From: an uncultured Pelagibacteraceae bacterium
GTDB taxonomy: Bacteria > Pseudomonadota > Alphaproteobacteria > Pelagibacterales > Pelagibacteraceae
DNA: 64,000 bases
Direction of reading: 5' to 3'
NCBI GenBank assembly: GCA_902539165.1
Contig: CACBHY010000002.1
Coordinates: forward strand, 165,342-229,341
Made by a program: the position numbers and the translations under genes. Below are positions 27,310-37,239 of this stretch, piece by piece. Each line of letters opens with the position of its first letter. Positions within the stretch are counted from its first letter, which is position 1. The notes beneath the pieces were generated by a model. It saw only the letters and a program-made list of their open reading frames with translations. It made no database searches and had not been told where the DNA came from.

Positions 27310-28811
27310 TAAAAAATTCCTTTTTTCAGATTTCTTTTTAACTTAGTTTTCTTAACTTCGATATTTAACCTATCTAATTGACCTGGCTTCAGTTTTATTA
27401 ACTTTTGAACTGCTTTTAAAAATCTATCACTCTCTTTTTTATCAAGAATATCTTTTGTTAATGTTAAAAATTTATTAATATAATTTTGTCTTTTAAACGG
27501 TCTTGCACCGTATGGATGTGCGTCAGCTCTATCAAGCTCTTCTGTAATTTTTTTACCATTATTTAAGGTAACAACAACTTTTGCACCAAATGATTTTTTC
27601 TTTGGATTTGGGTCGTGATATTTTTTTGTCCATTTTTTGTCTTCAAAAGTCTTTATAGATCTCCATATTCTAATAGTACTTTTTCTATTTGCTCTTGATT
27701 TAGTATAAGATTTTATGTGATGCCAATCACCATCTTCTAAGGCAACTGCAAATATATACATAATCGAATGATCAAGTGTTTCCCTACTTGCGTTTGGATC
27801 CATTTTTTGAGGATCATTCGCACCAGTTCCAATCACATAATGTGTGTGATGACTGGTGTGTATGTCTATTTTTTTAATTTGATTTAAATTTTGTATTTTA
27901 CTTTTTAATTTTTTTGCTAAATCTATTAAAGCTTGAGATTGATATTCTGCAGAATACTCTTTCGTAAAAGTTTCTAAAATAGCTTTTTTACTTTCTCCTT
28001 TTTTAGGAAGAGGAACTTTATAATTTGCTTTTTTACCATCTAATATTCTTGCAATTACACTATCTTCTCCTTCATAAATAGGGCTTGGCGCTCCTTCACC
28101 TCTCATGACTCTATCTACAGCCTCAATTGCTAGTTTACCTGCATGAGCTGGTGCATAGGCTTTCCAACTTGATATTTCTCCTTTTCTAGATTGTCTTGTC
28201 GATATTGTTGTGTGTAGAGCTTGCTGAACTGCTTGATAAATTGTTTCAGTGTTTAGTTTTAACATTGAACCTAACCCTGCAGCCACACTTGGTCCAAGAT
28301 GTGCTATATGATCGACTTTATGTTTATGTAAGCAAATTCCTTTTACTAAATTTACTTGAACCTCGTATGCAGTAATAATACCTCTCAAAAGATCTAAGCC
28401 ACTTTTTTTGTTTTGTTGTGCTACAGCTAGTAGAGGAGGGATATTGTCACCAGGGTGACTATAATCTGCTGCTAAAAAAGTATCATGAAAGTCTAACTCC
28501 CTTACAGCTGTTCCATTGGACCATGCCGCCCATTCACAATCAAATTTTAATTTAGAATTAACCCCAAAAAGTGTTGAGCCATTTGTTCTGAAGTGTTTTA
28601 AAGCCATTTCCCTTGAAGATACAACCGGTCTTCTATTTAACGATGCGATAGCAACAGATGCGTTATCAATTATTCTATTGATCACCATCTCTATGGCTTC
28701 TTTATTTAATTTTGAATTATCACTAGCAATTTCAGCAATTTTCCATGCGAGTTGTTTTTTTTTTGGTAAATTAATTTTTGATGGATAAACTTTAACTTTA
28801 TGTAATAACAA
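27309..28811 (-). CDS. prpD: 2-methylcitrate dehydratase
   Basis: The 500-residue MmgE/PrpD-family protein dehydrates 2-methylcitrate in propionate breakdown. Family features include [44 protein letters not shown] and [14 protein letters not shown], in that order. The start is a TTG at 28811 ([27 protein letters not shown]). An AAGGAG site is 5 bases upstream (28817-28822 on the plus strand), and the next Met is 40 residues in, past conserved sequence, so the TTG is credible. It heads the prpDBC unit and so sets propionyl-CoA detoxification and use. Confidence 0.9.
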   Translation of the reverse strand: MLLHKVKVYPSKINLPKKKQLAWKIAEIASDNSKLNKEAIEMVINRIIDNASVAIASLNRRPVVSSREMALKHFRTNGSTLFGVNSKLKFDCEWAAWSNGTAVRELDFHDTFLAADYSHPGDNIPPLLAVAQQNKKSGLDLLRGIITAYEVQVNLVKGICLHKHKVDHIAHLGPSVAAGLGSMLKLNTETIYQAVQQALHTTISTRQSRKGEISSWKAYAPAHAGKLAIEAVDRVMRGEGAPSPIYEGEDSVIARILDGKKANYKVPLPKKGESKKAILETFTKEYSAEYQSQALIDLAKKLKSKIQNLNQIKKIDIHTSHHTHYVIGTGANDPQKMDPNASRETLDHSIMYIFAVALEDGDWHHIKSYTKSRANRKSTIRIWRSIKTFEDKKWTKKYHDPNPKKKSFGAKVVVTLNNGKKITEELDRADAHPYGARPFKRQNYINKFLTLTKDILDKKESDRFLKAVQKLIKLKPGQLDRLNIEVKKTKLKRNLKKGIF

Positions 28812-28865
28812 AATAACTCCTTAATGATCATTTTGTTTTTAATAGTTAAATAAAATTAATCAATA

Positions 28866-29531
28866 TTAAAGATATTTAGAAATAATTTTTTCAATACCAA
28901 TAAAGTCGTTTATCAAGTGATTATGATAAATTTCATCAGATCTTTTTTCAGTATAACCATATTTTAACAAAATCATTGGTATATCTGCACCTTTAGCTGC
29001 ATTAGCATCAGTCTCGCTGTCACCAATCATAATTGTTTTTTTTACATCACCATCTAAAATTTCAACAACAGAGGTAAGGTGTCTAGGGTCAGGTTTGCAA
29101 TATTCAAAAGTATTGTATCCAGCAACGTATTCAAAATATTCATAAATTCCAATTTTTTTTAATAGGTCTACTGCAAGGTGTTCTGTTTTATTTGTACATA
29201 CTGCCATTGAAATATTTTCTTTTTTGCACCAATTTAAAAAATCTTTTATTCCATTAATTAATTTACTTTTGTTTAAAATATTTTTTCCATAAAAAGATAA
29301 AAATTCATCTGACATTTGATTTTTAATTTTTTCATCAAACCACTTCCACTCACCATGAGCTTTTGCCATCATTGCTTTTGCACCTTTTCCAACTGCATTT
29401 TTTAGTTCATCTATCGTTTTTGTTGGATAACCAAATTTTTTCATAACATGATTATGAGCAATTATTAAATCTGGAGCGGTATCTACAAGTGTGCCGTCTA
29501 AATCGAATAAAATTGTTAATTTTTGCTTCAT
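28866..29531 (-). CDS. gph: HAD-family phosphatase, phosphoglycolate phosphatase-like
   Basis: The 221-residue HAD hydrolase has motif I ILFDLDGTLVDTAPDL, a helical cap, motif II AVCTNKTE, and motif IV MIGDSETDANAAKGA. The TAPD after motif I and the length fit Gph, which clears 2-phosphoglycolate formed by DNA repair or photorespiration-like reactions. The HAD family is promiscuous, so other sugar phosphates are possible. It is divergent from the glmU-like gene and lies upstream, at 54 bases, of the prpD start on the same strand. Confidence 0.8.
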   Translation of the reverse strand: MKQKLTILFDLDGTLVDTAPDLIIAHNHVMKKFGYPTKTIDELKNAVGKGAKAMMAKAHGEWKWFDEKIKNQMSDEFLSFYGKNILNKSKLINGIKDFLNWCKKENISMAVCTNKTEHLAVDLLKKIGIYEYFEYVAGYNTFEYCKPDPRHLTSVVEILDGDVKKTIMIGDSETDANAAKGADIPMILLKYGYTEKRSDEIYHNHLINDFIGIEKIISKYL

Positions 29532-29600
29532 TATAAAAGTATTTTAAAGAAATAATTTGTGAATTAATTAAAACATATACTTAATGTAAAGAAATTCTAA

Positions 29601-30218
29601 ATGAAAGAGCTAAATTCACAAAAAATTCAAAATAAATTAAGGAATAAATTTTTTAAGATGGGAGTCAAAATGACAGGACCTGAGACTATTTTTTTTTCTA
29701 AGGATACTAAGATTGGAAAGAATGTCGTAATAGAACCATATGTTGTAATAGGCTCAAAAGTTAAAATTGGTAACAATGTAATCATCAAATCATTTTCACA
29801 TTTAGAGTCTTGCAAGATTGAAAATAAAGTTGAAATTGGTCCTTACGCGAGGATAAGACCTGAAACCATATTAAAGGAGGGCTCTAAAATAGGAAACTTT
29901 GTTGAAGTAAAAAAAAGTATTGTAGGTAAAAAAACAAAAGTTAATCATTTATCTTACATAGGTGACAGCGAATTAGGTAAGTCAGTAAATATTGGAGCAG
30001 GAACAATTACTTGTAATTATGATGGTATTAAAAAAAGTAAAACTAAAATTAAAGACAAAGTTTTTATAGGCTCAAACTCTTCATTGGTTGCTCCTGTCAC
30101 AATTGAAAATAATAGTATAGTAGGAGCAGGATCAGTAATAACTAAAAATGTAGAAAAAAACTCTTTAGCACTTACACGTTCATTACAAACTGAGGTTAAA
30201 AATTTTAAAAGAAAATAA
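29601..30218 (+). CDS. GlmU acetyltransferase domain, stand-alone (no pyrophosphorylase domain)
   Basis: The 205-residue protein corresponds only to the C-terminal left-handed beta-helix half of GlmU, about 455 residues in E. coli. It begins in the linker (GVKMTGPETIFF) and runs through hexapeptide repeats. The acetyl-transfer segment KVNHLSYIGDSELG and INIGAGTITCNYDG are intact, then APVTIENNSIVGAGSVI. It should acetylate glucosamine-1-phosphate. The uridylyl-transfer step needs another protein. It sits 8 bases before glmS, so UDP-GlcNAc genes are linked. Upstream is the divergent gph, so no frameshifted N-terminal half is present. Confidence 0.88.
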   Translation: MKELNSQKIQNKLRNKFFKMGVKMTGPETIFFSKDTKIGKNVVIEPYVVIGSKVKIGNNVIIKSFSHLESCKIENKVEIGPYARIRPETILKEGSKIGNFVEVKKSIVGKKTKVNHLSYIGDSELGKSVNIGAGTITCNYDGIKKSKTKIKDKVFIGSNSSLVAPVTIENNSIVGAGSVITKNVEKNSLALTRSLQTEVKNFKRK

Positions 30219-30226
30219 AAATAAAT

Positions 30227-32047
30227 ATGTGTGGAATTATAGGTATTTCTAGCAATAAATCTGTTTCAGCAAATATAGTCAACTCGTTGAAAAAATTGGA
30301 ATATAGAGGTTATGACTCAGCTGGGATAGCAACTTTATCAGATGGTAAAATTAATGAGTTCAAATCAGAGGGTAGAGTTGACAAATTGGAACAAAACTTT
30401 GATTTAAAAAACCTTAAAGGTAACATTGGTATTGGACATGTTAGATGGGCTACGCATGGCATGCCAAACAGTGTCAATGCTCATCCACACTCGTCATTTA
30501 ATGTATCGGTTGTTCATAACGGAATAATTGAAAATTCAACAGTATTAAAAAAGCATTTAGTAGAACAAGGTCATAATTTTAAATCCCAAACAGATACAGA
30601 AGTTATTGTTCACTTAATAACTGAGAATTTAAAAACCAAAGATTTTGAAGTAGCGATAACCAAAACTTTAAAACAATTACATGGAAGCTTCGCCCTTGGA
30701 ATTGTTTTTAAAGATATGCCAGATTTAATAGTAGGGGCAAGAAGAGGCTCACCTTTGGCAGTTGGTTATGGTCCAAATGAAAATTATTTGGGTTCCGATT
30801 CATATGCATTAAAGTCAATGACAAACAAAGTTACCTACTTAGATGACGGAGAGTTTTGTATTGTTAAAAAAGATCAAGTTTTATTTTTTAATGAAGAAGG
30901 AAAAAAAATAAATAAAAAGATTTTAGAACTCTCATCCAATGAAGCCAGTTATGATAAAGGAGATTTTAAACACTTTATGGCCAAGGAAATAGAGGAACAA
31001 CCAAATACTATTAAAACTGGAATCAAAGAATATATAGATAAAACAAATTCGGAGATAAATATCTTTAATTTTCCATGGAAAGTTAGTGAAATAAATTCAA
31101 TTACCTTAATAGGTTGTGGTACTGCTTACCATTCTTGCTTGATGGCCAAGTATTGGTTTGACGAATTAACTCAACTTGATGTTAATATTGATATTGCATC
31201 AGAGTTTAGATATCGAAAAAATAGATTTAAAGAAAATTCTTTATATATATTTGTTTCTCAATCAGGAGAAACTGCAGATACTTATGCAGCTCTAGACCTT
31301 TGTAATAAAAATAAAATGAAAACTTGTGCAGTGGTTAATGTAATTGAAAGTTCTATTGCAAGAGATTCAAAATTTGTATTACCAATCCATTGTGGCCCAG
31401 AAATTGGAGTTGCATCTACCAAAGCCTTTTTAGGTCAAATACTAATTTTATACATTCTTGCCCTAAAATTAAGTTCTTTACGAAAAGAAATTACTAAAGA
31501 AAACTATCAAGAAAAAATTAAAGATCTACAAGATCTTCCAAAATTAATAGAAAAATCTCTGTTAATTGATAATGATATTCAAGCCATATCCTCTACTTTT
31601 AATGAAGCAAAAGGGTCAATGTTTTTAGGAAGAGGTTTTTCATATCCAATTGCACTTGAAGGTGCCTTAAAATTAAAAGAATTATCATATGTTCATGCAG
31701 AGGGATATCCTGCTGGAGAGATGAAGCATGGACCTTTGGCCTTGATAGAAGATGGAATGCCCGTTGTAGTTTTAGCTCCAAGGGATAGTTATTATTTAAA
31801 AACTATCTCAAATATGCAGGAAGTTATAGCAAGAGGTGCAAAGGTTTTATTGATTACTAATAAAATTAAAGATGAAGTTGTTTCGGAGAATATTTGGGAA
31901 ACAATTGAAGTTGAAAATACAAATAATGATTTGTTACCTTTTCTATTGACTATACCACTTCAAAAACTTGCATATTATTCAGCGCTTAAAAAAGGTTATG
32001 ATATCGATAAGCCTAGAAATTTGGCTAAATCTGTCACTGTTGAATAA
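30227..32047 (+). CDS. glmS: Glutamine-fructose-6-phosphate aminotransferase
   Basis: The 606-residue enzyme makes glucosamine-6-phosphate, the first committed step to UDP-GlcNAc. The N-terminal nucleophile Cys is in MCGIIGISS, and the glutaminase domain shows GHVRWATHG and VHNGIIEN. Two SIS isomerase domains follow, with LIGCGTAYHS, VSQSGETADT and STKAFLGQ, ending in the typical KPRNLAKSVTVE. Full length and intact. It is downstream of the GlmU acetyltransferase half; no glmS ribozyme-like region is possible in the 8-base gap. Confidence 0.96.
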   Translation: MCGIIGISSNKSVSANIVNSLKKLEYRGYDSAGIATLSDGKINEFKSEGRVDKLEQNFDLKNLKGNIGIGHVRWATHGMPNSVNAHPHSSFNVSVVHNGIIENSTVLKKHLVEQGHNFKSQTDTEVIVHLITENLKTKDFEVAITKTLKQLHGSFALGIVFKDMPDLIVGARRGSPLAVGYGPNENYLGSDSYALKSMTNKVTYLDDGEFCIVKKDQVLFFNEEGKKINKKILELSSNEASYDKGDFKHFMAKEIEEQPNTIKTGIKEYIDKTNSEINIFNFPWKVSEINSITLIGCGTAYHSCLMAKYWFDELTQLDVNIDIASEFRYRKNRFKENSLYIFVSQSGETADTYAALDLCNKNKMKTCAVVNVIESSIARDSKFVLPIHCGPEIGVASTKAFLGQILILYILALKLSSLRKEITKENYQEKIKDLQDLPKLIEKSLLIDNDIQAISSTFNEAKGSMFLGRGFSYPIALEGALKLKELSYVHAEGYPAGEMKHGPLALIEDGMPVVVLAPRDSYYLKTISNMQEVIARGAKVLLITNKIKDEVVSENIWETIEVENTNNDLLPFLLTIPLQKLAYYSALKKGYDIDKPRNLAKSVTVE

Positions 32048-32082
32048 AAAATAAACTCTGCTAAAACACTTTCAGGTTGCAT

Positions 32083-33462
32083 ATGAAAAATTGGAAAAAA
32101 AATAGTTGGAGAAAATATCCAGTAAAACACATACCAGAGTATCCTGATAAAAAAGAATTGGATAGTGTTCTGGATAAAATTGGAACATTTCCACCATTAG
32201 TTTTTGCTGGAGAGACAAGACATTTAAAAGATCAACTTGCTGATGTTGTTGATGGAAAAGCTTTTCTTCTTCAAGGTGGGGATTGTGCAGAAAGTTTTGC
32301 TGAATTTAATCCAGATAACATAAGAGACACATTTAAACTAATGTTACAGATGTCATTAGTTTTAACTTATTCGGCATCTTTGCCAGTTGTAAAGCTTGGA
32401 AGAATAGCTGGTCAGTTTTCAAAACCAAGAAGTTCTTCAACAGAAAAAAAAGACGGAGTTGAATTACCAAGCTATTTAGGAGACAACATAAATGCTATGG
32501 AATTTAATGAAAAGGCAAGAATTCCTGATCCAAAAAGATTATTTAAAGCCTATTCACAGTCAGCTGCAACGCTTAATCTTATAAGGGCTTTTTCAAAAGG
32601 AGGTTTTGCAGATTTAAATAAAGTCCATTTATGGAATTTAGACTATATTAAAAAAAGCCCACAAGCTAAAAAATTTAAAGATCTTGAAGATAAAATTGCT
32701 GATGCTATAGCTTTTATGAGAGCATGTGGAATTACATCAGATTTTAATAATAGACTGTATACGGTAAATTTTTGGACGTCACATGAGGCTTTATTATTAC
32801 CATTTGAAGAATCTATGACCAGAACAGATTCTACTACGGGTGAGAACCACGCTACTTCAGCACATTTTGTTTGGATCGGTGATAGAACAAGACAATTAGA
32901 TGGTGGGCATGTAGAATTTTGTAGAGGTATTGAGAATCCAATAGGTATAAAATGTGGACCAACTTTAAAAGCTGAGGATTTAGTTGATTTGTGTAACAAA
33001 ATTAATCCAAAGAATGAAAAAGGTAAAATTACTTTGATCTCTAGATTTGGTGCTGATAATGTTTCAAAATATTTACCCAAACTAATTAGAGCGATCAAAA
33101 AAGAAGGACTAAATGTAATTTGGTCTTGTGATCCATGTCACGGAAATACTATCAAAGCAGTTACAGGCTATAAAACAAGACCATTCAATAGTGTTTTCAA
33201 AGAAGTTAGAGATGTTTTTGCTTGTCATCAAAGCGAGGGAAGTTATGCAGGTGGTCTGCATATAGAGATGACAGGTCAAGATGTAACAGAATGTATAGGT
33301 GGTGCTCAAAAAATATCTGAAAAAGACTTATCTTCAAGATATCATACTCATTGTGATCCAAGATTAAATGCGAACCAAGCACTAGAATTAGCGTTTTTGA
33401 TTTCTGATGAGATTAAAAAGAATAGCTCATATTCAAAAATTGCAAATAGAGCGGCATCTTAA
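32083..33462 (+). CDS. Class II 3-deoxy-7-phosphoheptulonate (DAHP) synthase
   Basis: Starting at the ATG at 32083 (a CAGG ribosome-binding site lies just upstream; the track used a TTG two codons earlier), the protein is 459 residues. It is the plant/mycobacterial-type class II DAHP synthase that opens the shikimate pathway from PEP and erythrose-4-phosphate. Motifs include FLLQGGDCAESF, LGRIAGQFSKPRS, RTDSTTGENHATSAHFVWIGDRTR and WSCDPCHGNT. Class II enzymes are common in alphaproteobacteria. It lies 35 bases after glmS and 38 before nadE. Confidence 0.94.
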   Translation: MKNWKKNSWRKYPVKHIPEYPDKKELDSVLDKIGTFPPLVFAGETRHLKDQLADVVDGKAFLLQGGDCAESFAEFNPDNIRDTFKLMLQMSLVLTYSASLPVVKLGRIAGQFSKPRSSSTEKKDGVELPSYLGDNINAMEFNEKARIPDPKRLFKAYSQSAATLNLIRAFSKGGFADLNKVHLWNLDYIKKSPQAKKFKDLEDKIADAIAFMRACGITSDFNNRLYTVNFWTSHEALLLPFEESMTRTDSTTGENHATSAHFVWIGDRTRQLDGGHVEFCRGIENPIGIKCGPTLKAEDLVDLCNKINPKNEKGKITLISRFGADNVSKYLPKLIRAIKKEGLNVIWSCDPCHGNTIKAVTGYKTRPFNSVFKEVRDVFACHQSEGSYAGGLHIEMTGQDVTECIGGAQKISEKDLSSRYHTHCDPRLNANQALELAFLISDEIKKNSSYSKIANRAAS

Positions 33463-33500
33463 GACATTGTAATATTGTCTAATATTTATATTTTACAATT

Positions 33501-34238
33501 ATGAATACTTCAGAAAAAGTTAATTTTATTTCTAATTGGATAAAAAATTACGTGGATAATATGCCTTCTAAAGCCGAAGCTTTAGTCATTGGAATTTCTG
33601 GAGGGATAGATTCGTCTGTTTCAAGTACATTAAGTGCAATGACTGGTTTAAGAACAATAGTTTTATCTATGCCAATTAAGCAAAAATCACATCAACACGA
33701 TTTAAGTTTAAAACACCAAGAATGGTTAGTAAAAAATTTTAATAATGTTGAGGCCCATACAGTTAATTTAGATGAGTTATTCTTAGCATTTAGTGCAAGT
33801 TTATCTAAATTTGATAACGAGCATGGAATGGCAAATTCGAGAGCAAGATTAAGAATGACAACACTGTATCAAGTGGCTGCAGCCAATAAAGGAATTGTAG
33901 TAGGTACAGGTAATAAAGTTGAGGATTTTGGTGTCGGCTTTTATACAAAATATGGTGATGGTGGGGTTGATATATCGCCAATAGCAGACTGTAATAAAAC
34001 TCAAATTTGGGAGTTGGGAAAAGAACTTGGAATTTTAAAAGAAATAATTGAAGCTCCCCCCACAGATGGTTTATGGGATGATGGTAGAACAGACGAAGGT
34101 CAATTAGGATTGAAATATAAAGAATTAGAGGAAGCAATGTCTAATCCAAATTCTCCGAATCGAGCTAAATACGAAAATATAAGAAAACAAAATTTGCATA
34201 AAATGGAGCCAATTCCAGTATGCATCATTCCAAATTAA
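33501..34238 (+). CDS. nadE: NAD+ synthase, ammonia-dependent type
   Basis: The 245-residue N-type ATP pyrophosphatase carries the P-loop-like GISGGIDSSVSS and VVGTGNKVEDFGVGFYTKYGDGGVDISPI, then GLWDDGRTDEGQLG. It converts deamido-NAD to NAD. The glutaminase domain of larger NadE enzymes is missing, so it should use ammonia directly or a separate amidotransferase. It starts 38 bases after the DAHP synthase stop, behind a very AT-rich gap. Confidence 0.92.
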   Translation: MNTSEKVNFISNWIKNYVDNMPSKAEALVIGISGGIDSSVSSTLSAMTGLRTIVLSMPIKQKSHQHDLSLKHQEWLVKNFNNVEAHTVNLDELFLAFSASLSKFDNEHGMANSRARLRMTTLYQVAAANKGIVVGTGNKVEDFGVGFYTKYGDGGVDISPIADCNKTQIWELGKELGILKEIIEAPPTDGLWDDGRTDEGQLGLKYKELEEAMSNPNSPNRAKYENIRKQNLHKMEPIPVCIIPN

Positions 34239-34283
34239 TCAAATAGATTCACAAATCTATTATTTAAGTATATTCCTAATTTC

Positions 34284-35639
34284 ATGGGTAATGATATTTT
34301 TTTAACAAATAATTTAAGCAACAAAAAAGAAAAATTTGTTCCTATAGATAATAAAAATATTAGAATGTATGTTTGTGGTCCAACGGTATATGATGATCCC
34401 CATATTGGTAATGCAAGACCAATTGTTGTTTTTGATATTCTTTATAAAATTTTTAAAAAAAAATATTCCAAAGTTACTTACGTTAGAAATATAACTGATG
34501 TTGATGACAAAATTATAAACTCGTCAAAGGATAAAAATATTTCAATTTCTGAATTGACTGAAAATGTAAATAAAAATTTTCAGAAGGATTGCATTTATTT
34601 AAATTGTGATACTCCTACGTTTCAACCAAAAGCCACTCAACACATTGATTTAATGGTAGAAATGATTTCTGATCTAATAAAAAAAGGTTTTGCTTACGAA
34701 ATTAAAGGACATGTTTATTTTGAAGTAAAAAAATTTAAAGATTATGGAAAACTTTCAAATAAAAATTTAGAAGAATTAATTGCTGGTTCTAGAGTAGAAG
34801 TAAGTGAAAATAAAAAGAATTCTGAAGATTTTGTTTTATGGAAACCTTCTAAAGGTGATGAGCCTTCTTGGGTTTCTCCATGGGGTAAAGGCAGACCTGG
34901 TTGGCACTTAGAATGCTCTGCTATGTCAAAAAAATTTCTTGGAAATGAATTTGATGTTCATGGGGGAGGTATAGATTTATTATTTCCACACCATGAAAAT
35001 GAAATTGCACAATCAAGATGTGCAAATGACTCAAAAGTTTTAGCAAATTACTGGTTGCATAATGCATTCATAACAATGTCGAACGAAAAAATGGCTAAAT
35101 CACAAGGAAATATTTTAAAGATTAAAGATTTTAGAGACAAAATAAGTGGTCAAGTTTTAAGGTTAGCCATAATGAGCGCCCATTACAAACAGCCTTTAGA
35201 TTGGAATGATAAACTTTTGAGTGATTGTGAAAATACAATTAACAAATGGTACAGTGTATACGCTACTGATTATAAAGAAGAAGAAATCGATAGTGAAATT
35301 CTAAAACCGCTCTATGATGATTTAAATACCCCAGGATACATTGCTAATCTTCATAAATTGTACGACAAAGCTCAAAAAGGTAACTCCAATGATAAAGCTT
35401 TATTTGTCTCGGCATGTAAATTTATAGGTTTGTTGAATGAACCTGAAAGTCAATGGTTAGAGTTTAAGAAAAATAAACTATCAATTAATGAAAATGAAAT
35501 TTTAGATAAGATTAAACAGAGAAATAAAGCTAGAGAAGATAAAAATTATGAAGAAGCTGATATAATAAGAGATGAGCTTTTAGACAAAGGTGTTTTAATA
35601 GAGGATAAAGATGGTAAAACGACGTGGAAATTTAAATGA
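34284..35639 (+). CDS. cysS: Cysteinyl-tRNA synthetase
   Basis: The 451-residue class I synthetase charges tRNA-Cys. The HIGH-like motif is in CGPTVYDDPHIGNARP, the zinc ligands include that Cys, WHLECSAMS and the HHENE segment, and the KMSKS-like loop is EKMAKSQGN. It is full length for the bacterial enzyme. The stop overlaps the cimA start by 4 bases (ATGA). It starts 45 bases downstream of nadE, after a weak AT-rich inverted repeat. Confidence 0.96.
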   Translation: MGNDIFLTNNLSNKKEKFVPIDNKNIRMYVCGPTVYDDPHIGNARPIVVFDILYKIFKKKYSKVTYVRNITDVDDKIINSSKDKNISISELTENVNKNFQKDCIYLNCDTPTFQPKATQHIDLMVEMISDLIKKGFAYEIKGHVYFEVKKFKDYGKLSNKNLEELIAGSRVEVSENKKNSEDFVLWKPSKGDEPSWVSPWGKGRPGWHLECSAMSKKFLGNEFDVHGGGIDLLFPHHENEIAQSRCANDSKVLANYWLHNAFITMSNEKMAKSQGNILKIKDFRDKISGQVLRLAIMSAHYKQPLDWNDKLLSDCENTINKWYSVYATDYKEEEIDSEILKPLYDDLNTPGYIANLHKLYDKAQKGNSNDKALFVSACKFIGLLNEPESQWLEFKKNKLSINENEILDKIKQRNKAREDKNYEEADIIRDELLDKGVLIEDKDGKTTWKFK

Positions 35640-37237
35640 GCAAAGATCAGCTATATATATTTGATACTACCCTTAGAGATGGGGCACAAACACAAGGTGT
35701 TGATTTTTCAATTGATGATAAAGAAAAAATCGCTTTTTCTTTAGATGAGCTCGGTGTTGATTATATAGAGGGAGGCTGGCCTGGTGCCAACCCGACTGAT
35801 ACAGAGTTTTTTAACAAAGATCACAACTTTAAATCGGCTAATTTAACTGCTTTTGGTATGACTAAAAAATTAGAACATAGTGCTGAAAACGATCCTATGT
35901 TATCTTCATTAATTAATTCAAAAAGTACATCAGTTTGTTTATTCGGCAAATCATGGGATTTCCAAGTTAAAGTTGCACTTGGAATTTCAAATGAGGAAAA
36001 TCTAACTAACATTTCAGAAAGCACAAAACATATTGTTAAATCAGGAAAAGAATTTATGTTTGATGCCGAACATTTTTTTGATGGATATAAGACCAATCCA
36101 AATTATGCACTTGCATGTTTAAAATCTGCTTATGATAATGGAGCACGATGGATTATTTTATGTGATACAAATGGTGGAACACTTCCACATGAAGTCGAAA
36201 AAATTGTTTTAGAAGTTACAAGACATATTCCAGGAAAAAACCTTGGAATACATGCTCACAATGATACTGAAAATGCTGTTGCAAATAGTTTAACAGCAGT
36301 TCAAGCTGGTGCAAGACAAGTTCAAGGAACAATTAATGGGTTAGGTGAAAGATGTGGTAACGCAAATTTAACATCTTTAATCCCCACTTTTTTTTTAAAA
36401 AAAGATTTTTATGAAAATTATCAATTGAATATTAAACGTGAAAACTTAAAAAATTTAACGCAATGTTCAAGATTATTAGATGAATTACTTAATAGAAAAC
36501 CGAATAAACACCTACCTTATGTTGGTGCATCTGCTTTTTCACATAAAGGTGGAATGCATGTTTCTGCTGTTCAAAAAGATCCTAAAACCTACGAACACGT
36601 TAATCCTGAAGAGGTAGGCAACTCAAGAAATATAGTTATCTCAGATCAATCAGGGCAGTCTAATATTACGTCTAGATTAAATTCTATAGGGATAAAGGTA
36701 GAAAAAAATGATCCAAAAATTAAAAAACTTCTTGATGAGGTAAAAGATAGAGAGTTTATCGGATATAGTTACGATGGTGCAGATGCCTCATTTGAATTAC
36801 TGGCTAGAAGGTTGATGGGTGAAATACCAAGATATATTTCAATTAATGAATATGATGTTTCAGTCAAAAAGGATAAGTCAGGCGAAGTCATCTCCTATGC
36901 AAAAGCTAACTTAGAAGTTGATGGTCAAAACATTTTATGTGAGGGTAAAGGAAATGGACCTGTTAATGCTTTAGATAATGCAATTAGAAAGAACGTAAAT
37001 AAACTAGATAAATATTCTGAATATTTAAAAGATCTAAGGTTAGTCGATTATAAAGTAAGAATTTTGAATACTGGAACAGAGGCAGTTACAAGAGTTAGTA
37101 TTGAAAGTACAGATTCGAAAGGATTAAATTGGTTTACGATAGGAGTTTCGCCAAATATCATAGATGCATCCTTTAAAGCACTAATCGATAGCCTAGATTA
37201 CAAACTTTATAAAGATAATGCTCCCGCTAGTCTTTAA
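35636..37237 (+). CDS. cimA: Citramalate synthase
   Basis: The 533-residue LeuA-like DRE-TIM metallolyase begins LYIFDTTLRDGAQTQGVDFS and has LGIHAHNDTENAVANSL, GTINGLGERCGN and a C-terminal LeuA dimer/regulatory domain. The region VDYIEGGWPGANPTD and this length fit (R)-citramalate synthase, which makes citramalate from pyruvate and acetyl-CoA for isoleucine, rather than 2-isopropylmalate synthase. It overlaps cysS by 4 bases and leads into the DUF1989 gene by 2 bases. It would bypass threonine for isoleucine supply. Confidence 0.9.
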   Translation: MSKDQLYIFDTTLRDGAQTQGVDFSIDDKEKIAFSLDELGVDYIEGGWPGANPTDTEFFNKDHNFKSANLTAFGMTKKLEHSAENDPMLSSLINSKSTSVCLFGKSWDFQVKVALGISNEENLTNISESTKHIVKSGKEFMFDAEHFFDGYKTNPNYALACLKSAYDNGARWIILCDTNGGTLPHEVEKIVLEVTRHIPGKNLGIHAHNDTENAVANSLTAVQAGARQVQGTINGLGERCGNANLTSLIPTFFLKKDFYENYQLNIKRENLKNLTQCSRLLDELLNRKPNKHLPYVGASAFSHKGGMHVSAVQKDPKTYEHVNPEEVGNSRNIVISDQSGQSNITSRLNSIGIKVEKNDPKIKKLLDEVKDREFIGYSYDGADASFELLARRLMGEIPRYISINEYDVSVKKDKSGEVISYAKANLEVDGQNILCEGKGNGPVNALDNAIRKNVNKLDKYSEYLKDLRLVDYKVRILNTGTEAVTRVSIESTDSKGLNWFTIGVSPNIIDASFKALIDSLDYKLYKDNAPASL

Positions 37238-37239
37238 AT

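Noticed and set aside
32643-33098. 151-aa minus-strand ORF
   Set aside because: It is a shadow inside the well-supported class II DAHP synthase gene and has no family features.
33805-34137. 110-aa minus-strand ORF
   Set aside because: Antisense shadow of nadE.
34242-34261. AATAGATT-CACA-AATCTATT hairpin after nadE as a terminator
   Set aside because: The stem is almost only A-T and has no T-tract after it, so it is too weak to call in this AT-rich genome.
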